Source: Eriocheir sinensis (taxonomy: Eukaryota; Arthropoda; Malacostraca; Decapoda; Varunidae). Taken from it: 64,000 bases of DNA. Under the pieces are notes generated by a model that saw nothing but the letters and a program-made list of their open reading frames with translations, did no database searches and was not told the origin of the DNA. The position numbers and the translations under genes are program-made. The stretch is from contig NW_026111835.1 in assembly GCF_024679095.1 (NCBI RefSeq), positions 45,001-109,000 of the forward strand, given 5' to 3'. Below are positions 12,062-22,629 of the stretch, in pieces. Numbering within the stretch: position 1 is the stretch's first letter; the number at the start of each line of letters is the position of its first letter.

Positions 12062-14023
12062 ATCCACCTCTGCCTGAACTGTCAGGGGCGACGAAAGCGA
12101 TGCTACTAGAGCCTACCTGTTCCCGAAAAGTGTGGCTACAGCTGATTGAAGAGACAAAAAATTATTATCTAAAGTTTTATCCCTTGATTGAATCAAATCC
12201 TATGGGGACATACAAAGCAATTGGAATGAAGATGGTGTCTGCTTATCCATCCATCAAGCGTGAAGGCTTGTTTCCATGGGTAAGCTCTGTTGTGTTTTCA
12301 GTCTTGCCTTAATGGTATATGTACATGTAGATATTTACTGGATCTCACCAGTATGCTTATTGAATATCATGGACCTCTTTAGCCAGAATGTGATAGTAGT
12401 ATGCTACCATTTATTATCAATAGGCATTTGTATGCTTATGTAATGAACAGGATCTTGCCCAGGTCAAATTTTTCTTAAGCAGAACTTGTCTCTAATACTA
12501 TAATATAGAAATTGGCTTAAAACATCCCTGATATGCTCTAACTATAGCTGAAGCCTTATGCAAAGATTGTAAGTGGAGAAGTATCTATAGAGAAAGTACA
12601 AAAGTTGTATGCTCCTTTTATGGATGTGGAGAAAGCCTATGATAAAACTGACCAGGAAGGCATGAGTTACTTGAGAGGTGCACGTGAAATAACATGGAGA
12701 GACAGAAGGATGAATGTGGAAGTACGTAAGGAATATGGTGTGGGATTGAATGTACTGGAGAGTGTGAAAACGAACACCTTGAGGTGGTTCGGGCATGTGA
12801 AATGTATGTAGAGCAAGAGAGAGTTACTAGGAGGGTATACAATGGTGAGGTGCTGGGGCAGCAAGGGAGGTATACTGAGAGTGAGATGGAGAGATGTTGA
12901 GAGGTATATGAATAAGAGTGGGGTTGAGTGAAAGGAAAGGTGCCTGTTGACAGGGAATAGGAGTGCATGGAGGTGACTCATCTGTGGCCACCTCTACAGA
13001 TTGAAGCATCTGGTAATCAATAGATAGATAATCTTGTAGGTTTGAGGTGCCAAATAAAGTGCTAAATCCATATTAATAATTTAAATTTTAGACTTAAATG
13101 TGAGGTCAATACTGTATAGGCCTATATCTTCTAAACGCAAGACTAGATACTGTATAGGCCTATATCCTTTAAATGTTTTTTGTTTCGATTCCAGAGTCAG
13201 TTTACTAGGGCCCTCAGTCAGAGCATTCGAACTGAGCGTTATAAACAGAAGAGAAAGAGCATGCCTCATGTACAACATGCTCATCCAGCCCCCAAAAGAT
13301 TTGCTTTGGGTAGGGAGCAGTTTACCACTATAGAGAATCAAGAACGTGAGCTGACCGAAGACGAATTCGTGAGGCACACCAAAGAACTTTGCCAGGAAAT
13401 GAAAAAGAAAAATCTTAACACTGAGCATATAAATATGCTTTTAACTGCTACAATGGTGAACCGACAAAAGTGGATATCAACACTTCCTGGTGGACTCATC
13501 TCACCAATATTGATGAAGTTCCCTTGCTTCTGGAAGAGCAGTTTTGTAAGTATTTTTTTTTCTAATGATGTAGTTTTATGTTGCATATGTATTTGAAACC
13601 CACACTGCATTATGTGTCTTTAATGTATACATCACTGTATTTAGCTACATATACCCCGCTTTAGAAGGAGAATGTGCTATCAAAGGATGCAATATACAGT
13701 GGGAGGCCTAAAATATTTCAGATTTTTTATGCAGTATTATGTGATTAGATGAAAACTAATAGGATCTGCTTTTAACTGAGGTAGTTTTACTAGGTTCTAG
13801 ACAAAACAATTTTTTGAATTTGGGAACCTTCATGTTATGCATGTGTGAAGGGAGTAATTATACTGTATGCACATTCTGAAGTAGATCTTGACAATTTTAT
13901 TTTGGCTTACAGATCAAAACTGAGATGGAAAGACTTCTCAAGGATACCACTGAAAGCTGGAAGACTAAATTGAACAAGATATGTGACACACTGATTAAGA
14001 AGGTTCCCAAGACTGACCATCAT
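12062..14023 (+). CDS. SAMD3-like central region, three exons
   Basis: Exons: about 12062-12279 (donor GTAAGC at 12280; 5' border uncertain, alternative acceptor at 12046), 13195-13545 (acceptor GATTCCAG, donor GTAAGT) and 13913-14023 (acceptor TTACAG, donor GTAAGT). The junctions after 12279 and 13545 are phase 0. Peptide landmarks: KNYYLKFYPLIES and KMVSAYPSIKREGLFPW, then SQFTRALSQSIRTERYKQ, RHTKELCQEMKKK and KFPCFWKSSF. This order (Yp.., lv..yP.l....W, aLs..iR..R, ..h...l......, ...fP.l) matches the C-terminal half of the multicopy SAMD3-like proteins annotated in fish and other animals, whose function is unknown to me. The intron between the first two holds an RTE remnant; the intron after the third holds a TIR element. 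Confidence 0.6.
12590..13040 (+). mobile_element. RTE-type non-LTR remnant in an intron
   Basis: Contains the palm-A-like motif FMDVEKAYDKTDQEGM, fused after a large internal deletion to the C-terminal RTE signature (VLESVKTNTLRWFGHV, then ..RGRYTESEMERC-like sequence in shifted frames). The tail ends near ATAGATAGATA. The C-terminal piece is related to the longer RTE fragment at 51295-52141. It is inactive: most of the RT is missing. Confidence 0.65.
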
Positions 14024-14574
14024 GTAAGTAATTTTACTTGCTTTCTATTTTTCTTCACATACCTATACCAAATGTTTTATCTATTCATTTGCTACATCCA
14101 TTCCCCATTGATCTATTACTTAATGAAGCATCTTTACACTGAACATTCATATTCATATCTCATAATGAACTTACTTTTCCCTACTGTAATTAGAGCAGAC
14201 ATGGGGCGATTACTTATGTTTTGTAATCAATAATGATTACTTTATATTTTCACAATTACGATTACAATTACAGTATAATTGTTTTAATCGATTACAATTA
14301 CATGATGTATTAACCATGATTACAATCGCAATTACAGGGGGGATTGGAAGGTAAACATATTTCTGCGAGTCGCGACTCGTCCAGTTTTCATAGAGTAACA
14401 TTCAAATAATCGTTTGATTGCACCTTGTAGGAATGCATACCTTATATTGTTTGTGTAGCTACTCTTCATTCACTATAATTTATAGTTCATAAGGTGCATA
14501 TAATAGACTCCTAACCTTTGGCAAGTTGGGAGGTCCACTGTATTACTACCCTGGAAACACAATGACGTCACCCT

Positions 14575-14715
14575 GGCCCTCAGTCAGAGCATTCGAACTG
14601 AGCGTTATAAACAGAAGAGAAAGAGCATGCCTCATGTACAACATGCTCATCCAGCCCCCAAAAGATTTGCTTTGGGTAGGGAGCAGTTTACCACTATAGA
14701 GAATCAAGAACGTGA
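14575..14715 (+). repeat. Exact 141-bp copy of exon 13209-13349
   Basis: From GGCCCTCAGTCAGAGCATTC to TCAAGAACGTGA every base matches the interior of the 13195-13545 exon. The copy starts and ends inside that exon and contains no intron border. It sits 26 bp inside the left end of the TIR element, within the terminal repeat itself. Confidence 0.9.
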
Positions 14716-14990
14716 CGTTGCCTTTTGGTCACGTTTTTGTCGTCGGACGACGTCACTTTGACGTCATCTTGTAGACTCCCAGCGACATCAATACGACGTC
14801 GCACGGCGACGTCGCCAGATGACCTTTGAATGACCAAAAGATGACCTAGGAATGACCTGGATGCAACCCAAATATGACCCATGGGGTGACCTCTGGGTGC
14901 CCTAGGGGTGTCTATAGTGCAAGCATCACGCAGTATGGGATAAACTTCACCAAAATACTTTGGAAATACTTCTTCCATCATAAAACAAAT

Positions 14991-15171
14991 CACTTTATTC
15001 TGCAGTCAAATGCAAATTATACTTTGAGAAATCTGGCAGCCTGAGTCCATAGACTTTGCAACCAACTGAACACATGACTGTGTTCGGTTAACTGCGAAGT
15101 ATACAGGCTCAGGCAACCAGGTTCTTCTCAAAGCAAGATTTATTTTTTGCATTCAATCAGAGAATAAAGCA
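14991..15171. repeat. Imperfect hairpin repeat, about 85-bp arms
   Basis: The left arm (14991-15075) and right arm (about 15080-15171) are inverted copies sharing CAAATGCAAA/TTTGCATT, CTTTGAGAA/TTCTCAAAG, GCCTGAG/CTCAGGC and GAACACA/TGTGTTC. Noncoding foldback inside the TIR element. Confidence 0.6.
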
Positions 15172-15254
15172 GATTCGTTTTACAATGAATGATATGCCAT
15201 ATTGTATGAAACCAGCAAAATTGGAGGATAAACGTATATCTGAGAGTATTCTTC

Positions 15255-15700
15255 AAATACTGACTAAGCTCGTCCTCACACTCAAGAACACCAAATATGC
15301 CGACCGTCTAAAAACCCTGGACATTCCAAGCATGAAATACCACAGACTGGGGTGATATGATATAAGTATAGAAATACGTGAATGATGTGAATGATGTGCC
15401 ATGTTTACTTGCGGAGGTTGGGACAACGAGATTGCGAGGGCATGATAAGAAGCTTGCATAACTGGGAGCGAACAGACCCATCACTTCCAATGACTGGAAT
15501 TCACTGCCCCACAAAGTGATGTACTAATACATTAAATAGCTTTAAAGATTATCTTGACAAAATGTGGAAGCACAAAAAATATGACGTGGTCTATAAACTA
15601 AATTAGGTTCTAAATAGTTGACTTTTAAAAATCTTTTACGTAAGGAGCGGACAAAAAGCCCTTGACTTATTCAAGTCTGCTGCAATTATTATCATTATTA
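15255..15700 (+). mobile_element. Non-LTR retrotransposon C-terminal fragment
   Basis: Across several frameshifts the + strand gives KYADRLKTLDIPSMKYHRLG, then ..RDCEGHDKKL, ..NDWNSLPHKV and LDKMWKHKKY. This is the usual thumb/C-terminal order of CR1/Jockey-group proteins (L..L..LRYRR..GD, LRGH..KL, WNSLP..VV, FK..LD..W). The 3' tail ends in an AATTATTATCATTATTAT-like repeat. Strongly decayed. Confidence 0.6.
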
Positions 15701-16019
15701 TACCAGTCAGAATTCCCTTTTCCAAAACACAGTATCAGCCCCCACACTCAACACCTTCAAGCACAAAGTTCACGCTGTACCAGTCAGTAGCCTTTATGAA
15801 TACATACAGGGCAACACGCATTGTCACACAAGTGTATTCCCCTGCTCCAAATGCATTAACAGGACAAACTGTTCAAAACACCTTTCATCACAAGCACAGA
15901 AATACAACCACCACAGCATCATTACAGCCTGACCAGCTGGTTGTGTGCCTGTATTCATGACTTGGAACCTGAGTGGTGTGGGCCAACCTGCTAAGTTACA
16001 CACACACACACCCACCCAC

Positions 16020-16022
<3 letters not shown>

Positions 16023-16069
<47 letters not shown>
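16023..16069. repeat. (TC)n microsatellite
   Basis: CT dinucleotide run of about 47 bp. Confidence 0.95.
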
Positions 16070-16074
<5 letters not shown>

Positions 16075-17419
16075 TATGCTAAACATCCCCAGGGTCACCC
16101 ACCCCAGTACCACGTCTTCTTCAGGATCAGTCAGCCAAATCACTCATTGCCTACGTAATTAACACAAGCCAGGTTAATACATGCCCAGTAATTCTCCCCA
16201 ACACCCTCACGCCCCAAGAGTACCCAGGTTCAAGCCATTTCAATGAACTTGAAAAATATATTTCTTTTGGTTTGCTAGAAAACACAAAACACAAACCCTG
16301 GAATGTGGCTTTATATCTCCTCTCCCCGCAATGTTTCTGTGGTGCTGTGGGTACTTAAAACTAGTGTGATGGTTCTATGTGCTACTCCTGTGTGGAAGGA
16401 GTTAATGGAAGTGGGGTTAAGGCATGAACTTACTTCAATTCGAGGCAGATTGTAAGGGCACTCATGGATAACACAGCTGTTGGCGGCTTGGCCGGCCCGC
16501 CACACGGGACAGGGCTCGTCCCGATTGGTCGAGTATAATTGCACTTATCTTCCACATGCTTAAAATTAACAAGGTACCTAAATTAAAGCTTAAAATGACT
16601 TTCATAGGTCTACTTTATTTATTTATTTATTTATGGCGTGTACATGTGGAATAATGGTGAGGGTATTTATGTTTTCACAGTATGTTGTGGCTGCCTATAT
16701 TCTGGGAGGCATTTGTTTGCGTTAACGGAGATACTCTCTTCCTCTTCCTCTTCCTGTGGGCTAAGCTTCATTTGAAAACAAAATTGGAAAATGTTGATTA
16801 AATAGAATTGCAAGAGGTAATGGTAAAGGCGGAAAGGTTTATAATTTCGTCTTTCTCCTCTGGCCTTCTCTTATCCCCTCCCCCTCCCTGGGCTCTTACA
16901 GATGAATAACCCGGTAACATGTTGCTTAATAGGCATACATATGTCATCTTGACGTTGGTTCATGGTTGTCATGCAACGTCACTCTGCGCCGTCATCTTGA
17001 CGTTGGTTCATGGTTAAACCATGACAACATCACTCTGCAACGTCGTCTTGACATTGGTTCATGGTCATTCTTGGAATATGACCAGAAGGTGACCAGGAGG
17101 TGACGTCATTTTAAGGTCATGTGTTTGCTGGGCAATGATGCTAATTTAATTGCAAAAGTAATCATGATTATGATCTTAATAAAATGTAAGAGTAATTAAT
17201 TATAATTACTTAAGAAGCTGTAATCAGTTTCAATTACCTCATGTTTGAATTTGAGCTCTCCCTTTATCAATGTACTTTAGACTCTGATATTTAACTTTCG
17301 CACTTATCCTCTCGTTTGATCTAGAATTGTTTCGTCAGTTTTGTTAAATAGTGACAAATTCTTGCTTTCTTGAACCTCTTCATAGAATGACCTTCAACAC
17401 ATGTGTCTTGCTATTCCAG

Positions 17420-17849
17420 AGTTCACTGCATGAATATGATGTAATTCACTACATTGAAAATGAAATTTCCTTCAAACGAGGAAGAGGTGTGAAGTCTCAG
17501 CCAGTTATCCTGCTAAGAGAATTGTATGGTGATCAAGATAAAGACTTCAGTAGTGCTGAAAAGTCTCCTCCTCACATCATCTTGACTGTTGAAAATAAAA
17601 GCCTGAAGGATGTATATATCACTGGGGATGGATGTACAATTCCATGTGAAACAGGTGATGATGTGTGTGATGCAGTATGTAATCTTATTGCTTGGGACAT
17701 ATTACATATTTGACTTAGGGTATCCAAGGATTTATTCACAGATTTTAGGATTCCTGCAACAGTATGTGTTAAATGAACCATACACTTTGGAGAAGTCTTC
17801 AGGTTATAATCATTTTGTAGCACAGTATGAAAGGTTGTTGAGAGCATAG
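17420..17849 (+). pseudogene. Terminal exon of the CIDE-N/SAMD3-like gene, frameshifted
   Basis: Acceptor TGCTATTCCAG ends at 17419; the exon is phase 0 and continues from the exon ending at 14023. Peptide landmarks: SLHEYDVIHYIENEISF, a conserved ILTVENKSLKDVYITGDG block, and CDAVCNLIAW. The frame then shifts by one base near 17695 into YYIFDLGYPRIYSQILGFLQQ, ending at TAG 17847-17849. In SAMD3-like relatives the last two blocks form one stretch (..A...yYvFni.YP......lfiQ), so the shift is a lesion or a sequencing indel, not a gene boundary. The TIR element occupies most of the preceding 3.4-kb intron. Confidence 0.6.
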
Positions 17850-17910
17850 GAGGATTCACATAATGTAAGTTGCCTCCATCCTCCTTCCTCCCCCTATCCT
17901 TCTAAGATAA

Positions 17911-18440
17911 GAAAGAGATAAGATAATTTATTGGTCACATTGTTCTACATAAATGCATACAAGTGAAATTCTTTATAGCAAAAACAGGCTCCAAAAGCAT
18001 TCTACATAGATAAGAGTATAGCACATAAAAAACATAAAAGCATAATTTTTTTTAAAAGGTATTAAAATTATTTTTGTGGATAAAAATGGTTAAAGAGCAC
18101 TATACTGCTTGGGACAAAAGATTTTCTGTAGCGATCTGTTTTAATCAATGGCAGTGCCAGCCTTCGTCCTGATCTTAAAAAGTTATAACAGTTATTAAGA
18201 TGGTGAGTTTGATCCTGCATTATTTTTCCTACTTGTTTTATTGCTGCCTCTTGATATAGAATATTTGTGAATGTTACTGATGCCCCTAACTTTTAGCTTT
18301 TTAACTATTTTATTCAGTTTATTTTTGTCTGCTAAAGTTAGCCTTTTGTACCAAGTAGAGATAGAAAAAATCAAAATTGACTCAAGGGTAGATCTATAAA
18401 ATAAGTTGATTATTTTCTTGTTTACCTGAACGGAACGTTA
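17911..18440 (-). mobile_element. Non-LTR retrotransposon 3' end (CR1/Rex1-like)
   Basis: Minus-strand translation gives INLFYRSTLESILIFSIS.W, LADKNKLNKIVKKLK and, after a shift, FLRSGRRLALPLIKTDRYRK followed by SFVPSSIVLFN. That is the standard C-terminal block of Rex1/CR1-group elements (LPSGRR.R.P...T.RYK.SFVP.AI.LLN). The 3' tail reads AATAAATTATCTTATCTC, consistent with the short 3' repeats of this group. 5'-truncated. Confidence 0.75.
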
Positions 18441-18699
18441 TTTAAAATTCTAATGAAGTAAAGTCTCTCTCTCTCTCTCTCTCTCTCTCTTCTTTGCAAA
18501 TTTCATATAAATGTTTATTTTAGCACTAATGTGAGTTTGTAAATCTCCACATTTTGTTATCTTAATACTTATTTTGTATTAACTATAGCAATTTTTCAGT
18601 AAATTATTACGATTATTACATCATTGTCACAATTTTACTTATTAATGAGTAAAATCTTGACAGTGATGTAATTGCAATCAAAAATAATTTGTTGAAACA

Positions 18700-19008
18700 A
18701 TGCTGTTGTTTAATGCAAAACAAATGTTTTAAGATAAACTACTGTGTGTTTTTACTTAAACACATTAACACTTCTAAAACACCTAAAGGTGTTTTAGAAG
18801 TGTAACAAACCCATAAACAGCTTTTTGTGTTTTTGAATAAATGGTATTAAACACCATGTGTTTATAATGGAACACCTATGTTTATGAAACCATCCTGTTT
18901 TTAGTAAAACATGGTTGTTTATATAAATACGCGTATTTGTGTTTTAGAAGTGTAACAGTGGAAAACATGTTATCGCGTTTTCCCAAAAACATTTATTTTT
19001 ACAGTGTA
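18700..19008. mobile_element. MITE-like unit with a perfect hairpin, flanked by (TA)n
   Basis: AT-rich noncoding unit with repeated GTTTTAGAAGTGTAACA motifs, ending ..TTTACAGTG against a TA tract at about 19009-19030. It contains a near-perfect palindrome at 18769-18802 (arm CACTTCTAAAACACCT, 2-base loop). It resembles the unit at 1168-1395 in terminal motif and context. Confidence 0.4.
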
Positions 19009-19030
19009 TATATATATATATATATATATA

Positions 19031-19096
19031 AATAAAAAGTAGTAGTAGTAGTAATAGCAGTAATAGTAGTCGTAGAAGTAATAGTAGTAGTAGTAA

Positions 19097-19138
<42 letters not shown>

Positions 19139-19221
19139 CACCCGTAGTAGTAGTAGTAGTAGTAGTAGTAGCACCCGTAGTAGTAGTAGTAGTAGTAGTA
19201 GCATCCGTAGTAGTAGTAGTA

Positions 19222-19300
<79 letters not shown>

Positions 19301-19346
19301 TAATAATAATAATAATAGTAGTAGTAGTAGTAGTAATTGAAGAACG

Positions 19347-19424
<78 letters not shown>

Positions 19425-19467
19425 TTATTAGTAATAGTAGAACGGTAGTAGTAGTAGTAGTAGTAGT
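19031..19467. repeat. (GTA)n/(TAA)n microsatellite field
   Basis: About 440 bp of interrupted GTA and TAA trinucleotide repeats. The Tyr- and Leu-rich reading frames are artefacts of the repeat. Confidence 0.97.
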
Positions 19468-20108
19468 AGTGATGTCACCCACACCATGACATGTAAAAAA
19501 GGAGGCTTCGTCTGTATTCGACACGATGAAGTGAGGGATCTGACAGCCAGCATGCTCGGGGAGGTATGCCAAGACGTCACTACCGAGCCGGCACTGCTTC
19601 CCCTGGACGGCGAACACCCTCGGTACAGGACAGCCAATACCTCACAGGAGGCACGGGTTGATGTAAGTGCCCGCGGATTCTGGGTGCGCGGACAACGGGC
19701 TTCATGGACATCCGCATATTCGACCCGATGGCTGCCTGTCACCGTGAGCTGCCCCTGCAAGCCGCCCACCACAGGAACGAGCAGGAGAAGACAAGGGCAT
19801 ACGGTGAAAGAATCCAACATGTGGATCAGGGCAGCTTCACCCCCCTCGTCTTCACCACATCCGGCGTGATGGGTCCCAGGGCCCAATGTTTCTACGCACG
19901 CCTCGCGGAACTAATCTCAGAAAAGAAGCATCACCCAAGGAGTCACGTTGTCGCCTGGATGAGGTGTCGCCTCTCGTTCTCCCTGCTCAGGTCGGCCATC
20001 CTATGTCTCAGGGGCACCAGACACTCTGGCCCAAAAGCCACCAGCATCTCCAATATGGACTATGAAGCCACAGTGGTGGAGAGTGACATTAGGGTGGGTC
20101 GGGAGTGA
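19468..20108 (+). pseudogene. Retroelement C-terminal protein segment, copy 2, inserted in (GTA)n
   Basis: 5'-truncated relative of the segment at 3-925. It begins HTMTCKKGGFVCIRHDEVRD directly after GTA repeats, has RVDVSARGFW, then a one-base frameshift near 19700. It resumes with MDIRIFDPMAACHRE, FTPLVFTTSGVMGP, VVAWMRCRLSFSLLRSA and CLRGTR to a TGA at 20106-20108. Because this copy lacks the second lesion of copy 1, it shows the intact C-terminal order. The 3'UTR runs to 20287 and ends in (GTA)n again. Family identity is certain relative to copy 1; nuclease activity is inference. Confidence 0.75.
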
Positions 20109-20287
20109 CGAGTAGGGAAGGGATCTAGACGTAATAGATGATAGGTGATTTTGTGTCAGGTAGTATTAGTGATATGGTTGGATGCCACAGTCATTAGCGA
20201 ACAGAGTTGGGGCTAATAACCTCCAAGCTATGGAGCCCTCCATGATTATGTGTCGGGAAAATAAACATAGGCGGAGGTATCATTTAT

Positions 20288-20335
<48 letters not shown>
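20288..20335. repeat. (GTA)n microsatellite
   Basis: GTA run of about 48 bp immediately after the 3'UTR of the retroelement fragment, same unit as the tract at its 5' end. Confidence 0.95.
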
Positions 20336-20459
20336 TATTTCCTTCAGTTTAGCCATCAAGACCAAGTTTTATTTAGAACAATTCATAAGAACATAAGAAC
20401 ATAAAAACATAGGAGTCTGCAATTTGCAAGTCTGCAATTCATAAGTAATTTTATAGCAA

Positions 20460-20812
20460 ACTAACGTAGAAGGAAGGAAGGAAGGAAGGAAGGAAAGAGA
20501 ACGAAAGAAGAGAGAAAGAAGAAAGAGGAAGGAAGAGGAGAAATATGAATCAAATAACAAGATATCATATAGAGAATGAATGAAGGAGAGAAGGAGAGAA
20601 GAAGGGATGGGGAAGAATGGAGGAGGAGGAGGAGGAGTAACCGCCACGAGGGGAAAGAGGAGGTAGTACATCCCCCACACACTCCCTCTTCTTCCTTCCT
20701 CCTCTCTCTCTCTCTCTCTCTGAAATAAAACAAGGAAGTAAAGGAAGAAAGAATGAAATAGAAGAAATTATAAAAGATAGAATGAAAAGAAGGCGAATGA
20801 AAAGAGAAGGAA

Positions 20813-20881
<69 letters not shown>

Positions 20882-20943
20882 TCAGCTGTCCCCCCTTCTC
20901 CCCTTCTCAGTCAGCTGAAAAGGACACACCATCTTCATCTAAT

Positions 20944-21004
<61 letters not shown>

Positions 21005-21200
21005 GTAAGAATCATAACAACAATAGAAAAAAGTAAAAGAAAAGAAGGACAAGAATAGCAAGAAGAAAAAAGTAGGTAGAAAAGTAAAAAGAGGGAGAGG
21101 AAGAGAAAAAAAAAGAGGAAGAAATAGAAAAAGAAGAAAAAGAGGAAGTAGAGGAAAATAATAATAATAATGATACTAATAATAACACTCACCTAACCCA
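20460..21200. repeat. GA-rich and (AAT)n low-complexity block
   Basis: GGAA/GAAA-rich sequence, (GA)n at about 20816-20879, (AAT)n at 20942-21003 and A/G-rich sequence to about 21170. No gene. Confidence 0.9.
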
Positions 21201-21930
21201 TGATGTAGATGTTCTTTTTCTTCTTCTTCCTGTTCTTGCAACATATACCTATATAATTAAATTCGTGACAAAATATTAACTTGATATAATCGCACGCACA
21301 CACACACGCACAGACACTTTCACTATTACCATTATCTATTATTATTATTTTCATCATCATCATCATTATTATCATTATTATTATTATCAGTTATAATTAT
21401 TATTATTTTCAAAGATATTTCTAACTTATTTGCACATTATTTTACCTCATTTTTCCTTTTTATAATTTTCTAGGCATTTTCGAACAAAATTTCACATCAT
21501 TTTGCTTTAATTTAATTTATTGTAATTTTCTAAGGATTTCCTTACATACTTTCACATTCTTTTACCTTATTTTATTTTTTTCTAATTTTCTAGGCATTTT
21601 CTTACTTACTTTCACATTATTTTTAACTAATGTTTCCTTATTATTAATATCCAAGCTTTTTCTCATTATTTGAATATCACTTTATATCTTTGACCTTATT
21701 TTTCCTTTCTATTATTTTCTATGCATTTTCTAATTTTCACATGACTTTACCTTACTATTATTTTCTAGGCTATTTCTCACTAATTTTCACACGAATCTTA
21801 CTTCATTATTTTCTAAGCATTTCCACACGCTCTTCCCCTTGTCTTTTCCTTGCTATCATTTTCTTTTTTTTTTTTCGTTAATTTTCCTTTTCAACACACG
21901 ACTTCCCCGCTGTCTTGCCCTCCACCCTCC
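21201..21930. other. T-rich diverged repeats, no gene
   Basis: TTTTCTAGGCATTTTC and CTTACTTACTTTCACAT-type phrases recur at roughly 60-70 bp spacing from 21440 to 21840, an old decayed tandem array. No coding signal. Confidence 0.5.
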
Positions 21931-21934
21931 GCTT

Positions 21935-22450
21935 TTCTCTTTTTTCAACCTTATTTTAGCATTCCCACGCGTTAAGATTGGCACTGTATGATCTATGCCA
22001 CCTCCTCTTTCTTTGTATGGCACTGCGGCACTCTGAGGAAAAGCAGTTTACTTTAAAAATGGAAAAAAATATCTGGCGCTGAAGCGGGGTGTCAGACATG
22101 ACACCCCGCCATTTTCACTTCTTTCATCTTTTCTCTTGTTTCAATCTTATTTTAGCCTTCCAGGGGGTTATAAATGGCACTGTATAACCATTGGCACCAC
22201 TGATTTCTTTCTATGGCAGCACAACATTCCGGGAACACGTAATTCGCCTAAAAAATGTACAAATACAAGGTTGAAATTTCCCCGGGGTGGAACTTTCCCT
22301 CCCCTCCACTTCTCACCCAATTTTCCGCATTATGTAAGCTTTTCCAGGGGCTGGGATTGACACTGTATAATCTCTGGCACCTCTTCTTTCTTCCCTGGCA
22401 CTGTGGTTCGCTGGCACAGCATAATTTGTCGGAAAACGATAAAAAGGATT
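21935..22450. repeat. Three diverged tandem units, about 190 bp
   Basis: Near 21965, 22158 and 22343 the phrase (CC)AGGGG..T..GGCACTGTATAA..(C/T)TGGCACC..TTTCTT recurs, followed by TGGCACTG/TGGCAGC and a GAAAA-rich stretch. A perfect 11-bp inverted repeat (GCGGGGTGTCA, 4-base loop) lies at 22084-22109. Confidence 0.55.
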
Positions 22451-22629
22451 TAATATCACGGGTAGTGCGAGCACCATCGGGGACGCCGCGCGGGAACTGA
22501 TGGGGACTGAGCCGCCGATGGTTTTGTACGCCGAGTCCACGGGATTACAATACGCAAAGTTATAATTATTTTTAACTATTATTGATGTTATTATTATGAT
22601 TCATGGAGGGAAAATAAGGAAAAAGCTGT

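Larger units (their letters stand above)
14549..17132. mobile_element. Terminal-inverted-repeat element (2.6 kb), non-autonomous, in an intron of the CIDE-N gene
   Basis: The left end reads CCCTGGAAACACAATGACGTCACC. The reverse complement of the right end reads CCCAGCAAACACATGACC, then AATGACGTCACC, so the ends are inverted copies with a small indel. Subterminal TGACGT/CATGGTTG-type motifs are repeated on both sides (14720-14900 and 16940-17110). The interior holds a 141-bp exon copy, a hairpin repeat, a non-LTR fragment and a (TC)n tract, and no transposase. No clear target-site duplication is visible. Superfamily undetermined. Confidence 0.5.
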
